A stretch of 64,000 bases of DNA, from positions 1 through 64,000 of the forward strand of contig NZ_JACHGP010000012.1 in NCBI RefSeq assembly GCF_014202335.1, given 5' to 3'. A program made the translations under genes and the position numbers. This document shows, in pieces, positions 1 to 8,576 of the stretch (positions are counted from its first letter, which is position 1; each line of letters begins with the position of its first letter). The notes below the pieces were generated by a model, which saw only the letters and a program-made list of their open reading frames with translations, did no database searches and had not been told where the DNA came from. The DNA is from Mycobacterium sp. AZCC_0083 (GTDB lineage: Bacteria > Actinomycetota > Actinomycetes > Mycobacteriales > Mycobacteriaceae).

Positions 1-330
1 CTACGGGATGGCACCGTCATCTGGACTTCACCGGCCGGCGAAAAGTACGTCACCCATCCTGGGAGTGCGTTGATCTTCCCCGGGCTGTGCGCCCCAACGG
101 CACCGGTGACCGCCGAGGTGCAGACCGCTGAGTTCGTCGACAAGACCGCGAAGATGCCGAGACGGACCCGTACTCGTCGACAGTCGCAGGCTGCAACCAT
201 CGCCGCGGAACGACGGGCCAACCATCACTACCGCACCACACCCAGGCCACCGCCCTACATTCCCGACGAATACCTGTCCTACCTCGACACCTTCCCCGAG
301 GACCGAGAGTCGATCCCACCACCGTTCTAG
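1..330 (+). CDS. DUF222/HNH endonuclease-like (13E12 family) protein, C-terminal part
   Basis: The open frame runs in from the left edge, so the start and most of the protein are missing. The visible 109 residues begin with a TVIWTSPAG...YVTHPGSALIFPGL segment, typical of the end of the HNH region of actinobacterial DUF222 (13E12-repeat) proteins. A basic RRTRTRRQ stretch and a proline-rich acidic tail follow. Such genes occur in many copies in mycobacteria; their role as nucleases of mobile character is inferred, not shown. The catalytic HNH motif lies outside the window. Confidence 0.7.
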   Translation, partial: LRDGTVIWTSPAGEKYVTHPGSALIFPGLCAPTAPVTAEVQTAEFVDKTAKMPRRTRTRRQSQAATIAAERRANHHYRTTPRPPPYIPDEYLSYLDTFPEDRESIPPPF

Positions 331-364
331 TCGCGCACCACGACGCCACCGACGTGCGGGTGAT

Positions 365-1231
365 TCACGGCAGGGCCTCGATGACGCCGTGCCCGACGAA
401 GGCGACGTCGCCGCCCACCTTCACCGTTTCGACATGGTTCGCGTTGCCTTCGGGTTGCACGCGCAAAGTGCTTGGGCGGCCGGTGTATTGGCCCTGATGC
501 AGGGTGAACGTGTCGCCACCACGGACCAGCCCATGGCGTAGCCGGTAGGCGCCGATCGTGCCTGCGGCGCTACCCGTTGCGACGTCTTCGATGATGCCGT
601 CGTTGTTCCAGTGCCGTACTTCAACGGCCGCTTCGTCGAGCAGGACGGCGAACTGAGCGCCAGCTCCCTGCACCAATTCCGTGATGTCATACGAGATTCG
701 GGCCCGTGCCAGTGCGCCAGGTCGAACGGGGACGATTAGGTAGCGGAGGCCGGTGCTCACCACCTCCAGTGGCAGGTCGGGCGCGAGATCCTCGGCCGTG
801 AGATTGAAGGCAGCGGCGACCCGCGCACCGTCGTCGACCAATCCCAGGAACTCCGGCGCGCCCTGATCGAGCACACCCGAATAGCCCTCAGCCGTGACGT
901 CCGTGGCGATTTCGACTGTCTTGCCGGGCAACTGGAACTGCCAACTTTGGGCGCCGCCAAGTCCGGACCGCTCGTGCAGGACGGCCGCCGCTCCGATGAT
1001 CGGGTGTCCGGCGAAGGGCAATTCGTCGAACAGATCGAAGATCCTGGCGCGGATGGTTCCCGGCTGATCCGTCGGCTCGAGAAAGATCGCTTCGAAGTGC
1101 CGCATCTCCTGCGTGATGCGCAGCATCTGCTCAGAACTCAGGCCCCGAGCGTCGGGAAACACCGGCAGGCTGTTGCCGCCGAATGGCAATTGACTGAAGA
1201 CGTCGACATGGCTGTAGCCGATCTTCCCCAT
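365..1231 (-). CDS. PhzF family isomerase/epimerase-like protein
   Basis: A 288-residue protein of the PhzF/diaminopimelate-epimerase-like fold. The N-terminus has the family signature (VDVFSQLPFGGNSLPVF), followed by the acid-base region RHFEAIFL, where the glutamate is the expected catalytic residue. LPFAGHPIIGAA and, near the C-terminus, EDVATGSAAGTIGAY are the other two conserved PhzF motifs. The length is normal for the family and the protein is expected to be cytosolic. The substrate cannot be told from sequence; most mycobacterial members are not linked to phenazines. It lies 18 bp downstream of the membrane protein at 1250-1630 on the same strand and is probably co-transcribed with it. 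Confidence 0.88.
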   Translation of the reverse strand: MGKIGYSHVDVFSQLPFGGNSLPVFPDARGLSSEQMLRITQEMRHFEAIFLEPTDQPGTIRARIFDLFDELPFAGHPIIGAAAVLHERSGLGGAQSWQFQLPGKTVEIATDVTAEGYSGVLDQGAPEFLGLVDDGARVAAAFNLTAEDLAPDLPLEVVSTGLRYLIVPVRPGALARARISYDITELVQGAGAQFAVLLDEAAVEVRHWNNDGIIEDVATGSAAGTIGAYRLRHGLVRGGDTFTLHQGQYTGRPSTLRVQPEGNANHVETVKVGGDVAFVGHGVIEALP

Positions 1232-1249
1232 GACGCCGGTACCGGACGC

Positions 1250-1630
1250 CTAGCTGTACGGCGCGGGCGGCGGCGGGGGTGGCGGCTCGAGCGGTTCCGA
1301 TGGTGCGAACCCCCAATTGTCGGGGTTCTTCGCGGAGTACACGACGGGCATCAACTGGCCCATCGTCGGCCATGCAGTCACGGGGACGACCATCCGTTGA
1401 TAGACCACGTGCTCGTTCACGGTGGGTCCGTTGATGACGCCGCTGATGGTGACGAACTGTTCGCCGTCGGCGTCGGGGCGTGGGCTGACGCCGGTGACCA
1501 GCAGGGTGCCGTGCATCACCTCGTTGCCTGGGCGACCGCGTGGACCGCCCTTTCGGATCCGTGGCACCACGATCAATGCGATGGCTCCGAGCAACAGCAA
1601 CAGCACAGCGAATTCCCACACATCGACCAT
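1250..1630 (-). CDS. small membrane-anchored hypothetical protein
   Basis: A 126-residue protein with one N-terminal transmembrane segment (about residues 6-23, FAVLLLLLGAIALIVV), then a basic RIRKGGPRGR stretch consistent with a cytoplasmic stop-transfer. A soluble beta-rich region of about 80 residues and a proline-rich tail (PPPPPPPAP) follow. I do not recognise a named family; it resembles conserved mycobacterial hypothetical membrane proteins. The start codon is only 15 bp from the divergent hisN start, so the two promoters must overlap each other's coding regions or give leaderless transcripts. Confidence 0.65.
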   Translation of the reverse strand: MVDVWEFAVLLLLLGAIALIVVPRIRKGGPRGRPGNEVMHGTLLVTGVSPRPDADGEQFVTISGVINGPTVNEHVVYQRMVVPVTAWPTMGQLMPVVYSAKNPDNWGFAPSEPLEPPPPPPPAPYS

Positions 1631-1645
1631 GGTAGGACTGCAGCC

Positions 1646-2431
1646 ATGAGCTCAATCGCCGACGACGTCACTCTCGCGCTGCAGCTGGCCGACCGCGCCG
1701 ATGCGTTGACCCTCGACCGGTTCGGTGCACTGGACCTCAGGATCGAGACCAAACCCGATCTGACCCCGGTGACGGATGCCGACCGATCAGTCGAGGAACT
1801 GCTCCGCGGCGTGCTCGCCGAACACCGTCCGGACGACGCGGTCCTCGGCGAGGAGTACGGCGGCACCGCGATCTTCGAGGGCAGGCAGTGGGTCCTGGAT
1901 CCGATCGACGGGACCAAGAACTTCGTCCGCGGGGTGCCGGTGTGGTCGACGCTGATCGCGCTGCTGCAGGACGGCGTGCCGGTGGTCGGCGTGGTGAGCG
2001 CGCCTGCGATGGCACGGCGGTGGTGGGCGGGCACCGGCCAGGGTGCCTTCACGTCGTTCCGCGGCGGCGCCCCGCGCGCCATCTCGGTGTCCGGTGTGGG
2101 CGACATCGAGTCGGCCAGCCTGTCGTTCTCCGACCTCACCACCGGCTGGGGCGATCGGCGGGCGAACTTCATCGACCTCACCGACGCCGTGTGGCGGGTG
2201 CGCGGTTACGGCGACTTCTGGTCGTACTGCCTGGTGGCCGAGGGTGCGGTGGACATCGCCGTCGAGCCGGAGGTGAAGCTGTGGGACCTGGCGCCGCTTG
2301 ACGTGTTGGTGCGCGAAGCGGGTGGGTCGTTCACCACCCTCGACGGCACGTCGGGCCCACACACCGGCAGCGCGGTGGCGACCAACGGCCTGTTGCACGA
2401 TCAGGTGCTGGCCAGGCTTTCTCCGGTGTGA
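1646..2431 (+). CDS. hisN: histidinol-phosphatase, inositol monophosphatase family
   Basis: A 261-residue Mg-dependent phosphatase of the inositol-monophosphatase superfamily. Metal-binding motifs are visible: GEEYGG (about residue 70), WVLDPIDGTKNF (about 85-96) and WDLAPLDVLVREAGG near the C-terminus. The VRG after the DGTKNF motif and the position beside fadE24 fit M. tuberculosis HisN (Rv3137), which dephosphorylates histidinol phosphate in histidine biosynthesis. The ATG at 1646 is chosen because the family begins just before the DDVTLALQLADRAD helix; the frame is open further upstream but that part is antisense to other genes. pflA, which follows hisN in M. tuberculosis, is absent here. 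Confidence 0.85.
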   Translation: MSSIADDVTLALQLADRADALTLDRFGALDLRIETKPDLTPVTDADRSVEELLRGVLAEHRPDDAVLGEEYGGTAIFEGRQWVLDPIDGTKNFVRGVPVWSTLIALLQDGVPVVGVVSAPAMARRWWAGTGQGAFTSFRGGAPRAISVSGVGDIESASLSFSDLTTGWGDRRANFIDLTDAVWRVRGYGDFWSYCLVAEGAVDIAVEPEVKLWDLAPLDVLVREAGGSFTTLDGTSGPHTGSAVATNGLLHDQVLARLSPV

Positions 2432-2454
2432 CCCGCCTAACAGGATCTCCCAAC

Positions 2455-2470
2455 CTTACTCCGGAGTAAG
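2455..2470. promoter_or_regulatory. perfect 16-bp palindrome upstream of fadE24
   Basis: CTTACTCCGGAGTAAG is a perfect inverted repeat placed 41 bp before the fadE24 start codon, in the only non-coding stretch of the hisN-fadE24 interval. Size and symmetry fit a TetR-type operator controlling the fadE24-fadE23 pair. No regulator gene lies next to it, so the cognate protein is unknown. Confidence 0.6.
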
Positions 2471-2511
2471 ATACGGCCATCGGCACTCCCCAACGACGCG
2501 AGGCTGCACAC

Positions 2512-3909
2512 ATGACCAACACCCTGCCGGCCAAGAACGGCACGAATCAGCGCCCCAAGCGCTCCGGATCCGAGAGCGCGGTTGGCCTGCAACGGCACAA
2601 GCGGTCGGCGACCGACATCGGGCTGGCGCTCATCACACCCCTGCTGGGTCAGGAGTTCCTGGACAGGCACGGGCTGCGCGACCCGCTAAACCGTGGACTG
2701 CGCTACGGCGTCAAGCAGGCATTCACCGCGCTCGGCGCGTCCACCCGTCAGTTCAAGCGAGTGCAGAGCCTTGGCAAGCCGCCGACGCGTCTGCGTCCGA
2801 GTGGCGCCGACTACTTCGATCTGAACCCCGACGAGGACCAGAAGCTGATCCTCGAGACGGTCAGTGAGTTCGCCGAGGAGATCCTGCGACCCGCCGCGTA
2901 CGACGCCGACGATGCCGCCGCCCACCCGGCGGACCTGATCGCCAAGGCCGCCGAACTCGGCATCACCGCGATCAACATCCCCGAGGACTTCGACGGCATC
3001 GCCGCTCACCGCAGCACGGTGACCAACGCCTTGGTGGCCGAGGCGCTGGCCTACGGCGACATGGGCCTGGCCCTTCCGATCCTGGCCCCCGGCGGGGTCG
3101 CGTCGGCCCTCACCCACTGGGGCAGCTCCGGCCAGCAGGCCACCTACCTGTCCGAGTTCGCAGGCGAGAACGTCCCGCAGGCGTGCGTCGTGATTGCCGA
3201 ACCTCACGCGCTCTTCGACCCGACCGCGCTGAAGACCACCGCGGTGCGCACACCGAGCGGCTACCGGCTCACCGGCGTCAAGTCGCTGGTGCCCGCCGCA
3301 GCCGACGCCGAACTGTTCGTCGTCGCCGCGCAGCTCAACGGGAAACCGGCATTGTTCATCGTCGAAGCCGAAACCGCCGGGCTGACGGTCACGCCCGACC
3401 CCAGCATGGGCATCCGCGCCGCGGCACTCGGCCGAATTCAGCTCGACAACGTCGCGGTGCCGCTGGAGAACCGCCTCGGCGAGGACGGCGCGGGTGACAG
3501 CGACTACTCGGAAGCGATCGCGCTGGCCCGATTGGGTTGGGCCGCACTGGCCGTCGGCACCTCGCACGCGGTGCTCGACTACGTCATCCCCTACGTCAAG
3601 GAGCGCGAGGCATTCGGCGAGCCGATCGCCCGCAGGCAGTCGGTGGCGTTCATGTGCGCCAACATCGCGATCGAACTGGACGGACTGCGGCTGATCACCT
3701 GGCGCGGCGCCGCCCGCGCCGAGCAGGGACTGTCGTTCGCGCGGGAAGCTGCTCTGGCCAAGCGGTTCGCCACCGACAAGGGCATGCAGATCGGACTGGA
3801 CGGCGTGCAGTTGCTTGGCGGTCACGGCTTCACCAAGGAACACCCGGTCGAGCGCTGGTACCGCGATCTGCGGGCACTCGGCGTCGCCGAAGGTGTCGTC
3901 GTCCTCTAG
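2512..3909 (+). CDS. fadE24: acyl-CoA dehydrogenase FadE24
   Basis: A 465-residue flavoprotein of the acyl-CoA dehydrogenase superfamily. A basic, probably flexible N-terminal extension of about 100 residues precedes the ACAD N-terminal helical domain (from about LNPDEDQKLILETV). The FAD-binding middle domain and C-terminal helical domain follow, with GVQLLGGHGFTKEHPVERWYRDLR near the end. The chain stops soon after AEGVVVL, the place where other family members carry the catalytic-glutamate IYEGT motif, so it is short at the C-terminus. It is paired with fadE23 (33 bp spacing) as in M. tuberculosis Rv3139-Rv3140. The pair may form a hetero-oligomeric dehydrogenase, which is an inference from the tandem arrangement. 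Confidence 0.9.
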   Translation: MTNTLPAKNGTNQRPKRSGSESAVGLQRHKRSATDIGLALITPLLGQEFLDRHGLRDPLNRGLRYGVKQAFTALGASTRQFKRVQSLGKPPTRLRPSGADYFDLNPDEDQKLILETVSEFAEEILRPAAYDADDAAAHPADLIAKAAELGITAINIPEDFDGIAAHRSTVTNALVAEALAYGDMGLALPILAPGGVASALTHWGSSGQQATYLSEFAGENVPQACVVIAEPHALFDPTALKTTAVRTPSGYRLTGVKSLVPAAADAELFVVAAQLNGKPALFIVEAETAGLTVTPDPSMGIRAAALGRIQLDNVAVPLENRLGEDGAGDSDYSEAIALARLGWAALAVGTSHAVLDYVIPYVKEREAFGEPIARRQSVAFMCANIAIELDGLRLITWRGAARAEQGLSFAREAALAKRFATDKGMQIGLDGVQLLGGHGFTKEHPVERWYRDLRALGVAEGVVVL

Positions 3910-3942
3910 CGGTCCTGCCGATCGAGAAACGGAAAACCTGAC

Positions 3943-5151
3943 ATGGCAATAAATCTGGAACTGCCCAAGAAACTGCAAGCCGTCATGGAGAAGGGTCATC
4001 AGGGTGCCGCCGAGATGCTGCGCCCGATCTCCCGCAAGTACGACCTGAAGGAACACGCCTACCCGGTCGAACTGGACACCCTGGCCAACCTCTTCGAGGG
4101 CATCTCCGAAGCCAACGTCTTCGCACTCGCCGGCGCCGAGGCGTTTCGCGACGCCGAGGCACAGAAGGGAAACATCAACGGCGGCAACATGTCCGCGGTG
4201 CTCAACGCGCTCGAGGTCAGCTGGGGTGACGTCGCGCTGGTGTTGTCGATCCCCTTCCAGGGCCTTGGCAACGCCGCGCTCTCCGGCGTCGCGACCGACG
4301 AGCAACTCGAGCGGCTCGGCAAGGTGTGGGCGGCGATGGCCATCACCGAACCCGGCTTCGGCTCCGACTCCGCCGCCGTGTCGACGACCGCCAAGCTCGA
4401 CGGCGACGAGTACGTGATCAACGGCGAGAAGATCTTCGTGACCGCGGGTTCGCGGGCCAGCCACATCGTGGTGTGGGCAACGCTGGACAAGTCGCTTGGC
4501 CGCGCGGCGATCAAGTCGTTCATCGTGCCGCGCGAGCACCCCGGCGTGACGGTCGAACGACTCGAGCACAAGCTGGGCATCAAGGCATCCGACACCGCGG
4601 TGATCCGTTTCGACAACGCCCGCATCCCGAAGGAGAACCTGCTGGGCAACCCGGATGTCAACGTCGACAAGGGTTTTGGCGGCGTCATGGAGACGTTCGA
4701 CAACACCCGCCCGATCGTCGCGGCGATGGCCGTCGGCATCGCGAGGGCCTCGTTGGAGGAGCTGCGCAAGATCCTCACCGACGCAGGCATCGAGATCTCC
4801 TACGACAAGCCGGCCCACGCTCAGAGCGCTCCCGCCGCGGAATTCCTGCGGATGGAGGCCGACTGGGAGGCGGGCTACCTGCTGACCGTCCGTTCGGCGT
4901 GGCAGGCAGACAACAAGATCCCCAACTCCAAGGAAGCCTCGATGGGCAAGGCCAAGTCGGCCCGAGTCGCCAGCGACATCACCCTCAAGGCCGTCGAATT
5001 GGCAGGCACCACCGGCTATTCCGAGGAGACCCTTCTGGAGAAGTGGGCACGCGACTCCAAGATTCTCGACATCTTCGAGGGCACCCAACAGATCCAGCAG
5101 CTCGTCGTCGCACGCAGGCTGCTTGGCCTGTCGTCGTCCGAGCTCAAGTAG
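3943..5151 (+). CDS. fadE23: acyl-CoA dehydrogenase FadE23
   Basis: A 402-residue acyl-CoA dehydrogenase that introduces the alpha-beta double bond into an acyl-CoA using FAD. Visible family motifs are AMAITEPGFGSDSAAV in the middle (flavin/substrate) domain, TVERLEHKLGIKASDTA, and ILDIFEGTQQIQQLVVAR at the C-terminus, where the glutamate of IFEGT is the expected catalytic base. It follows fadE24 by 33 bp and precedes fadB4, the same order as Rv3139-Rv3141. Preferred acyl chain and electron acceptor are not evident from sequence. Confidence 0.92.
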   Translation: MAINLELPKKLQAVMEKGHQGAAEMLRPISRKYDLKEHAYPVELDTLANLFEGISEANVFALAGAEAFRDAEAQKGNINGGNMSAVLNALEVSWGDVALVLSIPFQGLGNAALSGVATDEQLERLGKVWAAMAITEPGFGSDSAAVSTTAKLDGDEYVINGEKIFVTAGSRASHIVVWATLDKSLGRAAIKSFIVPREHPGVTVERLEHKLGIKASDTAVIRFDNARIPKENLLGNPDVNVDKGFGGVMETFDNTRPIVAAMAVGIARASLEELRKILTDAGIEISYDKPAHAQSAPAAEFLRMEADWEAGYLLTVRSAWQADNKIPNSKEASMGKAKSARVASDITLKAVELAGTTGYSEETLLEKWARDSKILDIFEGTQQIQQLVVARRLLGLSSSELK

Positions 5152-5208
5152 CGGGACCTTCCGATACGGGCCATCGGCGGCTCGCGACGGTGAGATTAGG
5201 ATTCCGGC

Positions 5209-6207
5209 ATGGCTGAGATAACCGCCCTGGTCGCGCACCAAGACGCTGAGAAGGGCGTCTTGCTCCTACAGGAGATCGTCGACGACTCCACACTGCCCGA
5301 GGGCGACGTCACGATCGCGGTCGACTACTCGTCGGTCAACTTCAAGGACGGATTGGCGGTGACCGCGGGCGGCGGTGTCGCGCGCAGCTACCCGCTGATT
5401 CCCGGCATCGACGTCGCAGGCACGGTGTCGTCGAGCACCAACCCGGACTTCGCCGTCGGCGACCCGGTGGTGGCGCACGGCTACGACATCGGCACCGGCC
5501 GCGCAGGCGGCTACGCCGATACCGCCCGCTACCCCGCCGACATGGTGGTCAAGCTCGACAACCTGACCACGGCGCAGGCCGCGGCGATCGGGACCGCGGG
5601 CTTCACGGCGGCGATGAGCGTCGAAGCGATTCGCGCGCATGGCATCACACCCGACGACGGACCGATTCTGGTGACGGGTGCCAGCGGCGGAGTCGGCAGC
5701 GTCAGCGTCGACCTGCTTGCCGCGGCAGGGTTCCACGTCGTCGCATCGACGGGCAAGACCGCCGCCCACGAACTCCTCGAACAACTGGGCGCCGCAGAGA
5801 TCATCGGCCGTCTCCCCGAGGAGGGTGAGAAGGTCCGCGTGCTCGGCAAGGCGAAATGGGCCGCCGTCGTGGACTGCGTCGGCGGTCAGACGCTGGCCTA
5901 CGCCCTCAGCACGCTGAAGTACCGGGGCCTGGCTGCGGCGTCGGGATTGGCGGGCGCCGCGGACCTGCCGACCACCGTGCACCCGTTCATCCTGCGCGGG
6001 GCCACGCTCGCGGGCATCGACTCGGTCCTGGTGCCCATCGCCGAGCGCCGCGCCCTCTGGGCGCGGATCGGCACCGACCTGACTCCCCCGCACCTTGATC
6101 TGCTCACCCGCGAGATTCCCGTGTCCGAGGTGCCCGAGACGCTGCCCTCGATCGTCAAGGGCGGCGTCACCGGCCGCATCCGGGTGAAGGTGGCAGGCGG
6201 GTTCTGA
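5209..6207 (+). CDS. fadB4: MDR-family NADPH oxidoreductase FadB4 (AcuI/YhdH-like)
   Basis: A 332-residue medium-chain dehydrogenase/reductase without zinc-ligand cysteines. YSSVNFKDGLAVT at the N-terminus and the nucleotide-binding loop VTGASGGVGSVSVDLL (about residues 150-165) place it in the YhdH/AcuI group, whose best known members reduce acryloyl-CoA or quinones with NADPH. It lies 57 bp after fadE23, matching M. tuberculosis fadB4 (Rv3141). A role in reducing a short enoyl-CoA by-product of beta-oxidation is plausible from context only. Confidence 0.88.
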   Translation: MAEITALVAHQDAEKGVLLLQEIVDDSTLPEGDVTIAVDYSSVNFKDGLAVTAGGGVARSYPLIPGIDVAGTVSSSTNPDFAVGDPVVAHGYDIGTGRAGGYADTARYPADMVVKLDNLTTAQAAAIGTAGFTAAMSVEAIRAHGITPDDGPILVTGASGGVGSVSVDLLAAAGFHVVASTGKTAAHELLEQLGAAEIIGRLPEEGEKVRVLGKAKWAAVVDCVGGQTLAYALSTLKYRGLAAASGLAGAADLPTTVHPFILRGATLAGIDSVLVPIAERRALWARIGTDLTPPHLDLLTREIPVSEVPETLPSIVKGGVTGRIRVKVAGGF

Positions 6208-6210
6208 CCG

Positions 6211-7578
6211 TCAGTCCGGGTGGCTGAACGGCCGAAGCACGTCGGCCGCCAGCGTCGCCGTGTCCAGCTCCCAACATCTGGCGAGCAGCTCGTTGGCCGC
6301 ATGAACACCGATGCGCGGCACGGCAATCGAGCGCAGCTTGGCGGCGAGGTCGTCATCCGAGAGCGGGTTGTCGGGGGTACCGCGGTTGGCCTCGACGACG
6401 TGGTCGACGGTCGTGCCGTCTCGCATGGTGATCCGCACCCGGGCACCGCGTTTGCCGACGGTGTCGTCGGGGATGACGGTGACAGCGTCGCGCAACCTGA
6501 CCACCTCGGGGTCATCGACGGCCAACGCGCTGAAGCTGTCCAGGCCCAGGTAGCCCGTGTGCAGCGCAAATGCCACGCAATGCGCGGCGGAGAAGCGAGC
6601 CTCCGAACCTGGTTGAGGGTGCGTCCTGCCGGTCACCGATGCGGCGAACGGCAACATCCGAACCTCCACCGACTGGACGGCATCGCGCCTGAAGCCGGGG
6701 TCCTTGGTCAGCGCGACGGCGGCGTCGATCGCAGGATGCAGCAGCGACGCATTCGGATAGAGCTTGTGACCGTTGGACGACACCGCCCACTCGTCGCCAA
6801 GCGATGAGACCAGAATCGCCGGCTGCGGATCGCGGGAGATGACCGACAGCAGTCCCCGCTCCCCTTCGAGTGCGGTGTCGCGCGCCGTCATCCCCCGTTC
6901 GGCCATCAGAGCGGTCAACACACCGGCCATCGCCGCGCGGCCAGGCTGCAGTGCCTTGGCGTCGGTGCCGTAGATCTCGCGGATCCCCGACGCCTGCGCA
7001 GCCGCCATGCCAAGCGCATTGGCGGTCGCCGCCCCTGATAACCCGACGGCGCGCGCACCTGCCGCCGCCGACGCCAGGTGGCCCGCCGTGCCGGTCACCT
7101 GCCAGGCGCTCTCGAAGTGCGTGATGCCCGCCGCCCTTGCGACGCGAGCGCCCACCTCGAACCCGGCCAGATAGCTCGCCAGCGCCTGTGCGCCCGTCAT
7201 GCGGCGCATCTCGGCGATCGCCATCACCGTCGGCCAGACGCACGCCCCCAGGTGCACCGTGGTCTCCGACGGGTTGTACACGTCGTCGAAGTCCAGCGCG
7301 TGGGCAGCGTATCCGTTCGCCAGCGCCGCGAAAGGGCCGCTGGTGCGTTGGCTGGATCCGACGATCGTGGCCACCGGCTCCGATGAGACCGAGGCGATCA
7401 CGTCGCGCAACTTGGCCGACGCCGGCTCCGTCGAGCCCGCGAGCACCGCGGCCAACCAGTCCACCAGTGAGCGCTTCGCCCGATGCACCACGTCGGGGGG
7501 CGGACCCGGAACGGTCAGCGACGCGGCGAAGTCGGCCAACGACCTTGTCTTGGTGGGGTTTTCGTGTAGATCGGTCAC
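6211..7578 (-). CDS. MmgE/PrpD family protein (2-methylcitrate dehydratase-like)
   Basis: A 455-residue protein of the MmgE/PrpD family, which includes 2-methylcitrate dehydratase, cis-aconitate decarboxylase and immune-responsive gene 1. The N-terminal helical domain (LADFAASL...KRSLVDWLAAVLAGS) and the segment ANGYAAHALDFDDVYNPSETTVHLG, which holds the family's active-site aspartate/histidine region, are clear. It is the last gene of the TctBAC operon; its start overlaps the tctC stop. This suggests it dehydrates or decarboxylates the tricarboxylate-like compound imported by that system. The exact substrate is unknown. Confidence 0.87.
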   Translation of the reverse strand: MTDLHENPTKTRSLADFAASLTVPGPPPDVVHRAKRSLVDWLAAVLAGSTEPASAKLRDVIASVSSEPVATIVGSSQRTSGPFAALANGYAAHALDFDDVYNPSETTVHLGACVWPTVMAIAEMRRMTGAQALASYLAGFEVGARVARAAGITHFESAWQVTGTAGHLASAAAGARAVGLSGAATANALGMAAAQASGIREIYGTDAKALQPGRAAMAGVLTALMAERGMTARDTALEGERGLLSVISRDPQPAILVSSLGDEWAVSSNGHKLYPNASLLHPAIDAAVALTKDPGFRRDAVQSVEVRMLPFAASVTGRTHPQPGSEARFSAAHCVAFALHTGYLGLDSFSALAVDDPEVVRLRDAVTVIPDDTVGKRGARVRITMRDGTTVDHVVEANRGTPDNPLSDDDLAAKLRSIAVPRIGVHAANELLARCWELDTATLAADVLRPFSHPD

Positions 7579-8576
7579 GGGTTCTTGACCATTCCCGCGA
7601 CGAGTGGCTTGGTGGCGTCGCTGAACTCCCTGATCTGCGTGGTCAGTTCGTCCCCCGTGACGAACTCCGGGACCAGGCCTTCGCTCTTCAGATACTGCTT
7701 CCAGCCGTCGGTTGCGGTGACCTTGGAGAAGAAGTCCTGATAGAACTTCAGGGCTTCGGGCGCCATCTTCGGTGGGCCTGCGATGCCCCGGAACTGGAGG
7801 TGATCGGGGAACTCGCCGAGGTCGACCTTCTGCTCGGCGATTGTCGGGACGTTCGGGAAGCCATCGATGCGCTTGTCGGCGAACACCCCGATGAGCTTGA
7901 GTTTGCCTGCCTCGATCTGATCGGCGAAGTCCGGAAGGGCTCCGATGTCGATCTGCGCGTCACCACGCAGCAGCGCGGTGATGCGCGGCGCACCGTCATC
8001 GAAGGAGAGGTACTTCCACTTGGTGCCCGAAGTCTTCTCGATCTCGAGGGCGACGAGGTTGTCCACCGAGTGGGGTGAGCCTCCGGTCTGCACCATCTCT
8101 CCTGGGTTGGCCTTGGCGGCTGCGAGGAACTCGGTCAGCGTGTTGAACGGCGCGTCGGCAGGCGCGGCGATCACCTGGATTTCGTCGGCCAACATGACGA
8201 TCGGGGTCAGGTCGGCCATCGTTGCAGGCGCCGACGCCGTGGCCTGTCCGGCAATGATCCACTTCGAGGTGAACGCCGAAATGAAGTTGCTGTCACCGGG
8301 TTTGCCCTTGAGGAACGCCATGGCGCCAAGGCCGCCGCCCTCGGGTTTGGCCACCACGGGCCAGTTGTCCGTAAGGACCTTCTCGTCGCGGGCGATCTTG
8401 ATGATCTCGCGGGCGAACAGATCACTCCCCCCGCCCGGTCCGGTGTCCACGATGAACTGCACGTTGTTCGGCGTGCCACCCGTGCCTGCGGCATTCGTCG
8501 AATTGCAGGCAGACAGGCCTGCGACGAGCGCGACCGTCGCAGCCGCCACTCCGAGGGACCTCATCGTCGTCTTCAT
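7575..8576 (-). CDS. tctC: tripartite tricarboxylate transporter substrate-binding lipoprotein (TctC)
   Basis: A 333-residue extracytoplasmic solute-binding protein. The first 24 residues form a lipoprotein signal ending in the lipobox LSAC, so the mature protein should be lipid-anchored at Cys24. The body shows the TctC/BugT features: IVDTGPGGGSDLFAREI near the start, and EKTSGTKWKYLSFDDGAPRITALLRGD. It captures a carboxylate for the TctA/TctB membrane complex. Its start overlaps the tctA stop (ATGA) and its stop overlaps the MmgE/PrpD start, indicating translational coupling. Confidence 0.9.
   Translation of the reverse strand: MKTTMRSLGVAAATVALVAGLSACNSTNAAGTGGTPNNVQFIVDTGPGGGSDLFAREIIKIARDEKVLTDNWPVVAKPEGGGLGAMAFLKGKPGDSNFISAFTSKWIIAGQATASAPATMADLTPIVMLADEIQVIAAPADAPFNTLTEFLAAAKANPGEMVQTGGSPHSVDNLVALEIEKTSGTKWKYLSFDDGAPRITALLRGDAQIDIGALPDFADQIEAGKLKLIGVFADKRIDGFPNVPTIAEQKVDLGEFPDHLQFRGIAGPPKMAPEALKFYQDFFSKVTATDGWKQYLKSEGLVPEFVTGDELTTQIREFSDATKPLVAGMVKNP

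Noticed and set aside
947..1645. Long in-frame extension upstream of hisN that would give a 494-residue protein
   Set aside because: It is antisense to the PhzF and membrane-protein genes and resembles no inositol-phosphatase N-terminus; ATG 1646 fits the family.
2686..5241. 851-codon open frame on the minus strand opposite fadE24-fadE23
   Set aside because: High-GC shadow frame; its residues are biased to Gly/Arg/Asp/Val and match no domain, while both plus-strand genes are clear acyl-CoA dehydrogenases.
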